A program made the position numbers and the translations under genes. From DUOX01 sp050944015 (lineage in GTDB: Bacteria > Bacillota > Clostridia > Oscillospirales > Oscillospiraceae), in the NCBI GenBank assembly GCA_050944015.1, contig JBMNQG010000001.1:19894-83893 (forward strand): DNA of 64,000 bases, read 5' to 3'. The notes beneath the pieces are model-generated. The model searched no databases and was not told the origin of the DNA. It saw only the letters and a program-made list of their open reading frames with translations. Within the stretch, counting starts at the first letter, position 1; each line of letters opens with the position of its first letter. Of the stretch, positions 7,774 through 13,982 are shown piece after piece.

Positions 7774-8478
7774 ATGAAAACTGCGCTTATAACGGGCGCC
7801 TCCCGGGGCATAGGGGCCGAAACCGCCCGGGTCCTTTCAAGGGAGGGCTGGTTTGTAATCGTAAATTATAATGCTACGGAAGGTAAAGCTTTAGAGCTGG
7901 CAAGGGAACTGAATGCCGTGGCAGTTAAGGCCGACGTGTCGGACCCGCGGCAGGTTCGGGATATGTTTGAAAAAGTCGGCCCCGTCGATTTGCTGGTCAA
8001 TAATGCCGGGATAGCTCATTACGGGCTTTTTACGGACACTTCCGAGGAAACCTGGCGCAGGCTTTTCGCCGTTAACGTGGACGGGATATACAACTGCTGC
8101 CAGTGCGCACTGCCTTATATGATACGGGAAAAGCGGGGCTGCATTATAAATATCTCGTCAATATGGGGGATTAAGGGCGCCTCCTGCGAAGTCGCCTATT
8201 CCGCGGCAAAGGCTGCGGTTATTGGTTTTACTAAGGCCCTGGCAAAGGAGGTGGGCCCGTCGGGGGTCCGCGTAAACTGCGTTGCACCCGGGGTGGTGGA
8301 AACCAACATGCTGGTCGGATTTACGGAAGAAGACAAGGCAGAGCTTACCAGTGAGACGCCCCTGGGAAGATTGGGAACCGCCGGGGAAATTGCGGAGCTT
8401 ATAGCTTTTCTGGCCTCGGATAAGGCCCGGTTTATTACAGGCCAGGTTGTAGCAATGGACGGCGGCTTTGCACTGTAA
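7774..8478 (+). CDS. Short-chain dehydrogenase/reductase, FabG/YmfI-like
   Basis: A 234-residue NAD(P)-dependent oxidoreductase of the classical SDR family. The nucleotide-binding motif TGASRGIG is at the N-terminus, NNAG follows, and the catalytic Ser (NISSIWG), Tyr and Lys (YSAAK) are all present, as is the PG motif after them. A strong ribosome site (GGAGAGGGG) precedes the ATG. Proteins of this shape are annotated either as 3-oxoacyl-ACP reductase or as YmfI, the elongation factor P 5-aminopentanone reductase of Firmicutes. There are no other fatty-acid genes nearby, so a FabG role in bulk lipid synthesis is not supported by context. It has its own promoter and is closed by a terminator, so it is monocistronic. 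Confidence 0.88.
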   Translation: MKTALITGASRGIGAETARVLSREGWFVIVNYNATEGKALELARELNAVAVKADVSDPRQVRDMFEKVGPVDLLVNNAGIAHYGLFTDTSEETWRRLFAVNVDGIYNCCQCALPYMIREKRGCIINISSIWGIKGASCEVAYSAAKAAVIGFTKALAKEVGPSGVRVNCVAPGVVETNMLVGFTEEDKAELTSETPLGRLGTAGEIAELIAFLASDKARFITGQVVAMDGGFAL

Positions 8479-8532
8479 TTACGGTAAGCTCGGATTTTTC
8501 CATACGGAGGAAATTGAATATCGAATAACCAG

Positions 8533-8573
8533 GTGGTCCATCCCCAAAACGTTTTCCGGGATGGGCCACTTTT
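8533..8573 (+). terminator. Rho-independent terminator after the SDR gene
   Basis: GTGGTCCATCCC (8533-8544) pairs with GGGATGGGCCAC (8558-8569), a 12-base-pair stem with one G-T pair, followed directly by TTTT. It separates the SDR gene from spoIIGA. Confidence 0.8.
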
Positions 8574-8612
8574 CGCGTGACTTCGCATGTACAAGAGGTT
8601 TAACATCTGCGT

Positions 8613-9449
8613 ATGGAAATTATATATGTTGACATCCTGTTTTTTATTAACTTAATAATAAACTATTTCATTCTGCTGGCTACCGGCAGGATATGCGCCC
8701 TGATGCTCCGACGATGGCGATATGCACTGGCAGCGGCTCTGGGAGCGGCATATTCGGTTATGGTGGTTGTGCCCAGCCTCGGTTTTCTTGCGTCGGCCCC
8801 CATGAAGCTGGTTTTGGCCGGATTTATGGCGCTGGTGGCATACGGAGGCGAAAGAAACCTGGCCCGCTGCACTATCACATTTCTGGCGGTGTCTGCAGCC
8901 TTTGGCGGGGCGGTCTGGGCGGCCTCCATGCTGGGCGGATTGCCCAGGGGGGATACGATTTACGTGCCCGTATCCCTTCGGGTTTTGGTGCTGTCTTTTG
9001 CCCTCTGCTATGGAGCTGTTTCTTTGGTGTTCAGGCGGGCGGCAAGGCGGTCCGAGCGGGAGCTGCTTCGCCTTGCGGTTGCCTTCCAGGGCAGGAGCTT
9101 GAACATAACTGCCCTAAGGGATACCGGAAACGAACTGTACGACCCCATCAGCGGGGCTCCGGTATTGGTGGCGGAAAAGGAGGCGGTGATGCCCCTTTTC
9201 AGGCAGGACGTGGCCGCCTGCCTTAAGACGGACGACCCCGCCGAGGCTATGGAGGCCTTAGCGGCAATTCCCCGGTGCCGGAGCAGGTTCAGGCTCATAC
9301 CCTTTACCTCAGTGGGCATGGAAAGAAGCCTTCTTCTGGCTTTCAGGCCGGACAGCCTTACGGTAAACGGGGAAAGCATACCGGATGCCCTCGTGGCTCT
9401 TTCCCCGACCCGAATATGCGAAGACGGGGAATACGCCGCAATTCTCTGA
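8613..9449 (+). CDS. spoIIGA: Sporulation sigma-E factor-processing peptidase SpoIIGA
   Basis: Membrane-embedded aspartic protease in the sporulation septum that removes the pro-sequence from pro-sigma-E after a signal from the forespore. About 278 residues: five hydrophobic segments in the first 150 residues (beginning IYVDILFFINLIINYFILL, typical of SpoIIGA), then a soluble domain with the aspartic-protease motif ALRDTGNELYDP, which carries the catalytic Asp, and a C-terminal beta-rich part. It is directly followed by sigE, exactly as in other spore formers, which secures the identification. The ribosome site is poorly placed (AGAGGT about 14 bases upstream of the ATG), so translation may be weak. 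Its promoter must lie in the short space after the terminator at 8573. Confidence 0.95.
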   Translation: MEIIYVDILFFINLIINYFILLATGRICALMLRRWRYALAAALGAAYSVMVVVPSLGFLASAPMKLVLAGFMALVAYGGERNLARCTITFLAVSAAFGGAVWAASMLGGLPRGDTIYVPVSLRVLVLSFALCYGAVSLVFRRAARRSERELLRLAVAFQGRSLNITALRDTGNELYDPISGAPVLVAEKEAVMPLFRQDVAACLKTDDPAEAMEALAAIPRCRSRFRLIPFTSVGMERSLLLAFRPDSLTVNGESIPDALVALSPTRICEDGEYAAIL

Positions 9450-9516
9450 CATGTTGGACGTTTTCATGCATATTTATATTAGTAAACAAGCACAAGCAGA
9501 CCAAGCCCGGTTTTAA

Positions 9517-9547
9517 AAGGAGGTCGGACTAGTCTGCCGAAGGAGGT
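9517..9547 (+). promoter_or_regulatory. Duplicated ribosome-binding site flanking an imperfect palindrome before sigE
   Basis: AAGGAGGT occurs twice, at 9517-9524 and 9540-9547. The bases between them read TCGGACTAGTCTGCC, an imperfect palindrome. Only the second copy has the right distance (five bases) to the ATG at 9553. The first has no start codon near it. Confidence 0.5.
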
Positions 9548-9552
9548 ACATT

Positions 9553-10290
9553 ATGAAAGGTCCAAAGCTTGAAAACCTGCGGCTCCGGGTCTATCTGGCG
9601 GTGCAGCGTTTGCTTATGAGGCTTAAATTATCGCTGCCGCCTTCAGTATTGTACATAGGAGGCAGCGACACCCTTCCGCCCCCTCTTTCAAAAGATGAGG
9701 AGGAAGCTGCCATAGCGGCTTTGGAGAAGGGAGATAAGCAGGCGAAGCAAAGGCTGATAGAGCACAATCTCCGCCTGGTTGTGTACATAGCCCGGCGATT
9801 TGAAAATACCGGTGTGGGCATTGAAGATTTGATAAGCATTGGCACCATAGGGCTGATTAAAGCCATCAACACCTTTAAGCCATCGAAAAATATAAAGCTG
9901 GCCACATATGCTTCCAGATGCATTGAGAACGAAATCCTCATGCACCTGCGGAAAATTAGCTCCCAGCGTACGGAGGTCAGCTTTGACGAGCCACTGAACA
10001 CCGATTGGGACGGCAACGAGCTGCTGCTTTCCGATGTCCTGGGCACCGACGAGGATATGATAATGCGTCCCATGGAGGATGACGTGGACCGCCAGATTCT
10101 AATGGACGCGGTTAACAAGCTGGCGGAGCGGGAGAAGAAGATTATAATCATGCGCTTTGGACTTCTGGGCAACAACGAATACACTCAAAAAGAGGTGGCG
10201 GATATGATGGGGATTTCCCAAAGCTACATAAGCCGCCTTGAAAAGAGGATTATAATCCGCCTTCGCAGGGAGATGTCCCGCCATATGTAA
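9553..10290 (+). CDS. sigE: RNA polymerase sporulation sigma factor sigma-E (pro-protein)
   Basis: Mother-cell sigma factor that switches on early sporulation genes. It has 245 residues. The first about 25 residues are an amphipathic membrane-binding pro-sequence cleaved by SpoIIGA. Region 2 includes AIAALEKGDKQAKQRLIEHN, NLRLVVYIARRFENTGVGIE and DLISIGTIGLIKAINTF; region 4 has the helix-turn-helix around KEVADMMGISQSYISRLEKRI. The start is fixed by AAGGAGGT five bases upstream. The gene ends with a terminator, so sigG is not part of this operon here. Identification is firm because of spoIIGA next door and the high conservation of the family. Confidence 0.97.
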   Translation: MKGPKLENLRLRVYLAVQRLLMRLKLSLPPSVLYIGGSDTLPPPLSKDEEEAAIAALEKGDKQAKQRLIEHNLRLVVYIARRFENTGVGIEDLISIGTIGLIKAINTFKPSKNIKLATYASRCIENEILMHLRKISSQRTEVSFDEPLNTDWDGNELLLSDVLGTDEDMIMRPMEDDVDRQILMDAVNKLAEREKKIIIMRFGLLGNNEYTQKEVADMMGISQSYISRLEKRIIIRLRREMSRHM

Positions 10291-10359
10291 AGATTATTTT
10301 AGAGAAAAAATATGCGACAAAAAACAAGCTACGGGCGCCGTTTATCATATCGAAAGGGA

Positions 10360-10388
10360 AGTCTGCCAAGCGGCAGGCTTTTGCTTTT
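10360..10388 (+). terminator. Rho-independent terminator after sigE
   Basis: AGTCTGCC (10360-10367) pairs with GGCAGGCT (10372-10379), with a four-base loop and a T-rich tail up to 10388. It ends the spoIIGA-sigE transcript. Confidence 0.8.
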
Positions 10389-10401
10389 TCCAGCCCATTT
10401 A

Positions 10402-10429
10402 ACAACGTGGCCTCTTCCTTCATAGTATA
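10402..10429 (+). promoter_or_regulatory. Possible late mother-cell (sigma-K/E-type) promoter
   Basis: CATAGTATA at 10421-10429 fits the CATAnnnTA -10 box of sigma-K promoters, with AC about 17 bases upstream. No sigma-A-type -35 box is seen. It lies 60 bases before the cysteine-rich protein gene. The -35 element is only two bases, so chance is likely. Confidence 0.25.
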
Positions 10430-10488
10430 TTGTGTGATTGCATGCTTTTAAAAAGCGTTGCAGATTATCTGGATAAGGAGTGCCTTAT

Positions 10489-11073
10489 ATGGATTTGAAT
10501 AGAGAGGTATATAATTATTACGGCGGAAGTATAGATCAGACGATAGCTGCCATTATCAGCTGTTGCATTCCAAGACATTCTAAACCTAAGAAAATAATAA
10601 TGGAGTGTGGATGCAATCCTCAAGACGCCATATTTGAAATAGACGATGGAAGAGTTGAGCGCAATCAGTGTTTTGTACTAGATCGTGTAATGGTTAATAC
10701 AACCGGTATGGACAGGGCCACTGTTAAACTCGATTTTTCGAGCATCATCTTCTTTGAGGCTGAAGATGAAAGCGGCCATGAGCATAAGGTTGAAGTTGAT
10801 TTACTCTTCAAGCTGGTAAGAAGCTGCAATGGCATATCCGAGTGCATCCAGACATGGAGATATTTGTATAAACTTGATGTAGAGAACGATATTGACGAGC
10901 TGGAAGTGGAAATGAGCGTGCCCTTTAGCGTCAGCTTCTGTGACAAGGTTTGCCCCGGCTGCTACGAGTATAGAATGATAGTGGAAGGCAAAGACTTTGA
11001 AGGAGAATTTGACGCCCTGAGGGTCACAAAGCCAGTCTTGAGCGCTCTGGCCCAGGGACAATGTGACGACTAA
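10489..11073 (+). CDS. Cysteine-rich uncharacterised protein, possibly DUF4489-like
   Basis: A 194-residue soluble protein with no signal peptide. It contains about nine cysteines, in CC, CGC, and CDKVCPGC arrangements, spread over the length, and ends in CDD. The body alternates beta-strands with charged loops (for example TVKLDFSSIIFFEAEDESG), which resembles the DUF4489 family of Clostridia, proteins with an N-terminal Cys motif and beta-sandwich character; I am not certain of the match. The ATG at 10489 has AAGGAG upstream; a GTG at 10480 would overlap that ribosome site. It stands alone between the sigE terminator and a tRNA terminator. Cysteine-rich beta proteins of this kind are often spore-surface components, which is inference. 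Confidence 0.6.
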   Translation: MDLNREVYNYYGGSIDQTIAAIISCCIPRHSKPKKIIMECGCNPQDAIFEIDDGRVERNQCFVLDRVMVNTTGMDRATVKLDFSSIIFFEAEDESGHEHKVEVDLLFKLVRSCNGISECIQTWRYLYKLDVENDIDELEVEMSVPFSVSFCDKVCPGCYEYRMIVEGKDFEGEFDALRVTKPVLSALAQGQCDD

Positions 11074-11101
11074 TCCTTTGGGTCCGGCTTAATAAAGATA
11101 A

Positions 11102-11129
11102 AATCGCCCTCACTTTTATGAGGGCGATT
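11102..11129 (-). terminator. Terminator serving tRNA-Gly (and possibly the plus-strand gene)
   Basis: AATCGCCCTCA (11102-11112) pairs with TGAGGGCGATT (11119-11129), an 11-base-pair perfect stem with a six-base loop. On the minus strand it is followed by TTATCTTTATT, so it mainly ends the tRNA transcript; read from the plus strand the tail is weaker. Confidence 0.75.
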
Positions 11130-11150
11130 ATACATATTTAAGTAAAATTT

Positions 11151-11224
11151 TGGAGCAGGCGAGGAGAATCGAACTCCCGACGTGAGTTTGGGAAACTCAA
11201 GTTTTACCACTAAACTACGCCTGC
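11151..11224 (-). tRNA. tRNA-Gly (anticodon CCC)
   Basis: On the minus strand the 74 bases fold into a full cloverleaf. The acceptor GCAGGCG pairs with CGCCTGC, and the anticodon stem TGAGT/ACTCA carries the loop TTCCCAA, so the anticodon is CCC (glycine codon GGG). The T-loop GTTCGATTC is standard, and CCA is encoded (TGG at 11151-11153 on the plus strand). It is a single gene, not part of a cluster. Confidence 0.95.
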
Positions 11225-11408
11225 AGAGCGGTTTGATTATACCACCAATTCCGATTTCATGCAAGAGGGTTGACAAAATTCGAAGCAGTTTTATATTTGA
11301 ATAATCGACATTTTTCATCCCGGATGCAGTGTAAAGCGCTGATAATAATCCGCGGCACCGTGGGAAAACTAAAAACTGTCACAAGGTTATATCCGGGGGG
11401 ATGGCGTC

Positions 11409-12329
11409 GTGAAAAAGCTGACTGCGCTGCTCATGTCTTTTACGATTTTCTCCTGCTTTACTGCCTGCGTTGCGTCGCCTGCCGCAGGGAAGTGCAACAA
11501 GATAAGTGTGCCTGCGGAAACCGTCGACCCCGACAGGGCCGAGTTGCTGCCGCCTTCTACCGATGAGGATGAGGAATTAGCCGTTGAAGTAGAGGAAGAG
11601 CTGATTTTTGACCAAGACGATATAAAAATAACCGTCGTCTCGCTGAACACTAGGAACTTTCTCTACGGGCCGGAACTGAATATGGCCGTTGAAAACAATT
11701 CACGGCGGGACATAACACTTCAAGCCCGAAGCTGCGCAGTAAACGGCGCTATGGTTGAGGCGGTCTTTTCCTGTGATGTGCCGGCGGGGGAAAAGGCACG
11801 GGACAGCATCATATTTCTCAGCGAGTCTTTGGAGGAAGCGGGCATAAAAACAATCAAAAACATTGAGTTTCGCGTCTGCATTTTCGATACGGAGAGCTGG
11901 GCAACCATAACCCAATCGGATATAGTTACCCTTACGACGACTGCTGACCCTTCATTTAAACAGAAATTTGACGACAGCGGCGAGGTGCTGCTGAGAACCC
12001 GTGGATATAAGATAGTCGTAAAAAGGCTGGAACGGGGCGAAAGCCTTTGGGGAGCAAATCTCGTTTTGTACATGGAGAACAAAACCGACGAATACGCAGT
12101 ATTTCAGGTCAGGGACGTGCACGTTAACGGTTCTGCCGTCCCGGTGTCTTTCTCTAGGGAAGTGCTGCCGGGAAAAGTGGCTTTTGCGGCCGTAAAAATA
12201 TACAAAAGGGACTTGGATAAGGCGAAAATCAGGGAGATTAAGGAGATTATGCTCACTTTTCGCATAGCAAATGCCGAGGACTATGTCGTAATTATGGATT
12301 CAGAGCCCATGTTGATTAAATTTCATTAG
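11409..12329 (+). CDS. Putative lipoprotein with two copies of a beta-rich domain
   Basis: A 306-residue exported protein. The N-terminal signal MKKLTALLMSF ends in FTAC, so Cys20 is a plausible lipid-attachment site (the -3 Phe is unusual). An acidic linker (residues about 45-70) follows. The mature part contains two similar units of about 120 residues: one around YGPELNMAVENNSRRDITL and VNGAMVEAVFSCDVPAGEK, and the other around WGANLVLYMENKTDEYAVF and VNGSAVPVSFSREVLPGKV. The shared pattern, N-x-VENN, VNG, (V/L)PG(E/K), suggests a beta-sandwich like those of other extracellular assembly proteins. The start is GTG at 11409 with GGGGGG 5' of it. No neighbours point to a function; it ends with a strong terminator. 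Confidence 0.78.
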   Translation: MKKLTALLMSFTIFSCFTACVASPAAGKCNKISVPAETVDPDRAELLPPSTDEDEELAVEVEEELIFDQDDIKITVVSLNTRNFLYGPELNMAVENNSRRDITLQARSCAVNGAMVEAVFSCDVPAGEKARDSIIFLSESLEEAGIKTIKNIEFRVCIFDTESWATITQSDIVTLTTTADPSFKQKFDDSGEVLLRTRGYKIVVKRLERGESLWGANLVLYMENKTDEYAVFQVRDVHVNGSAVPVSFSREVLPGKVAFAAVKIYKRDLDKAKIREIKEIMLTFRIANAEDYVVIMDSEPMLIKFH

Positions 12330-12340
12330 GACCAATATAA

Positions 12341-12374
12341 AACACACCTGATGCGGAGCACATCGGGTGTGTTT
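12341..12374 (+). terminator. Bidirectional terminator between convergent genes
   Basis: AACACACCTGATG (12341-12353) pairs with CATCGGGTGTGTT (12361-12373) in a 13-base-pair stem with one G-T pair and a seven-base loop, with T-rich flank on the plus side and A-rich flank (TTTTATATT on the minus strand) on the other. Confidence 0.85.
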
Positions 12375-12382
12375 TCGTTAAG

Positions 12383-12631
12383 CTAGGGGGTCGAGTCTGT
12401 GCCTTCAGCAAAATCTAGGATTTCGGAGGTTTTCAGCATTACGCCCCCGTCCAGGTTTACCACGCCGTCTTCCGGGGAGTCTTCAAGCCATCCCTTCCTA
12501 TATATCTTGTCTTCCCCGGCGATGCTGTTTGTTGGAGCATTTTTCTCAGAGCTGCTTCTTTTTTTCAGCCTGTACTGCTTTACGCCCTCCTGATCGATAT
12601 AGTATTTTCCATACTTTTTCCACTCTGGCAT
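12383..12631 (-). CDS. Small uncharacterised protein
   Basis: An 82-residue soluble protein with no signal or membrane segment. It begins WKKYGKYYIDQEGVKQYRLKK after the Met, a short Tyr/Lys-rich beta-like segment, followed by a polar Ser/Glu/Asn linker and an acidic C-terminal half with VVNLDGGVMLKTSEILDF. The start at 12631 has GAAGGAAG about 12 bases upstream. No family is recognised. It is convergent with the lipoprotein gene and shares its terminator. Whether it is expressed is not provable, but the consistent ribosome site and codon use of the neighbourhood make a real gene more likely than not. Confidence 0.5.
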   Translation of the reverse strand: MPEWKKYGKYYIDQEGVKQYRLKKRSSSEKNAPTNSIAGEDKIYRKGWLEDSPEDGVVNLDGGVMLKTSEILDFAEGTDSTP

Positions 12632-12786
12632 AACATCACACTTCCTTCTGTTATTTGCCGAGACACGTAAATGCCCGTCGATTTATCGTCAGTATTATTA
12701 TCTATCACAGGACGGGCTATATTCTGCTATTTATTGCTCAATTCTTTTGGCAGCACCAGAACAGGTAAAGTCTGTTTTTACAAATT

Positions 12787-12827
12787 AAAACAGCCTCCGT
12801 TAAGCGGTGACAACCGGAGACTGTTTT
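12787..12827 (-). terminator. Terminator after the LysR gene
   Basis: AAAACAGCCTCCG (12787-12799) pairs with CGGAGACTGTTTT (12815-12827) with a single C-A mismatch and a 15-base loop. On the minus strand it begins about five bases after the LysR stop and is followed by TTTTAATTT. Confidence 0.75.
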
Positions 12828-12832
12828 TTTTG

Positions 12833-13756
12833 TTAGCGCTGGCTGTAAAACTTTGCAGTAAATCCCTGGATTGCGCGCATTTCGGATATGATTTCAGCTT
12901 CAATATAATTAAGGGCAGAGAGCTCTTCCTCCGTGAAGCTGCGCCTTGTGTTGCGGCCCAGATAAATATCCCTGCTGCAGTCAGCCCCTTCGATTTGAAG
13001 GGCCTTAACCGGGAAATCGGCTATGTTCATTTTTATGTCCCTGTAAACCCCAACTGGGGCGAAGCCCACGCACTTGCACCTGTTTACAAGGGTTCCCGAC
13101 TCCTTCGAGTCGCGGGCGTAGACGACGTTGGGCGTTAAACCCGCTTTGCTGAAAACATCAACCGCAAAGGCCCGGTCAGAGGGATAGTCAATGAGGGTTA
13201 TAGGCACCTTTGAGAGCTGCTCAAGGCTGATTTTATTCTCATAGGGGAGGGGGTACTTGCAGTTTAGAATAACGCACCATTTTTCCGTAAACCTGTGCGT
13301 GTATTCCAGGCCAATGAACACCTTGGCCGGAGCAAGCACAATGTCCGGCGGCGTTTCCTCTTGGAGGTTACTCTGCTCTTCCGGTGACAGGTCGCGGAAA
13401 TCAAAGGACAGGCTGGGAAACTCCGCCTGGCATTTTTCGGCGATATTCTCCAGTATGTCAATGGACAGCAGGCTGTAAACCGTAATGTCCCGGGAAGGCG
13501 CAAAGTCTGCCAGGGCCGTTACACCCTTTTCCAAAGAGTCTAAGGCGGCCTCCACATGCTCAAGAAAAACGGACCCCGCCTCATTGAGCTCGATTTTTCC
13601 CGGCCTCCTGTCGAAAAGCTTGACGCCAACCTCGGATTCAAGCCGGGATATGACGCGGCTGAGGGCGGATTGGGAAGTATAAAGCTCCTTTGCCGCTTCC
13701 GTGACGCTGCCTTTTCTGGCCACAGCCCGGAAACAATAAAGCTGATTCAATTCCAT
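12833..13756 (-). CDS. LysR-family transcriptional regulator
   Basis: A 307-residue regulator. Residues 1-60 are the LysR winged helix-turn-helix: MELNQLYCFRAVARKGSVTEAAKELYTSQSALSRVISRLE. The rest is a co-inducer-binding domain of two alpha/beta lobes, as in LysR regulators that sense small molecules. The start is at 13756, with GGTTTCCTT-complementary GGAAACC close by (the minus strand reads AAGCGGGGGTTTCCTTATG, a GGGGG ribosome site). It is divergent from the flavin oxidoreductase gene; the 226 bases between contain an operator-like inverted repeat. By family precedent it probably controls that gene and represses its own; the inducer is not known. A terminator follows its stop. Confidence 0.93.
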   Translation of the reverse strand: MELNQLYCFRAVARKGSVTEAAKELYTSQSALSRVISRLESEVGVKLFDRRPGKIELNEAGSVFLEHVEAALDSLEKGVTALADFAPSRDITVYSLLSIDILENIAEKCQAEFPSLSFDFRDLSPEEQSNLQEETPPDIVLAPAKVFIGLEYTHRFTEKWCVILNCKYPLPYENKISLEQLSKVPITLIDYPSDRAFAVDVFSKAGLTPNVVYARDSKESGTLVNRCKCVGFAPVGVYRDIKMNIADFPVKALQIEGADCSRDIYLGRNTRRSFTEEELSALNYIEAEIISEMRAIQGFTAKFYSQR

Positions 13757-13854
13757 AAGGAAACCCCCGCTTAAAGTGTTCTTTTGGGAGCAAACGGCCC
13801 GTTATAAGGGTAATTTATCATTTGGCACGCATAAAATCAATGATTAATAGGCGT

Positions 13855-13892
13855 ATTCCATTAGCGGAATATGCCCATTCCGCAAATAGAAT
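13855..13892. promoter_or_regulatory. Candidate LysR operator in the divergent region
   Basis: GCGGAAT (13864-13870) and ATTCCGC (13877-13883) form a perfect 7-base inverted repeat with a six-base spacer. Flanking half-sites ATTCC (13855) and GAAT (13889) make a second, overlapping set of inverted repeats, giving a phased array. It lies immediately upstream of the promoter at 13893-13921. Confidence 0.6.
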
Positions 13893-13921
13893 TTGGAAAT
13901 AGGATAAAGTCGTGGTAATAT
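13893..13921 (+). promoter_or_regulatory. Predicted promoter of the flavin oxidoreductase gene
   Basis: TTGGAA (13893-13898) and TAATAT (13916-13921) are separated by 17 bases. The -35 box abuts the operator, as expected for LysR activation. The coding start is at 13983. Confidence 0.6.
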
Positions 13922-13982
13922 ATTAAAAAGCCTGTTATATTAGAAAGAAAAATATGGAACTGGATGCTAAGGAGGAAGAAAA

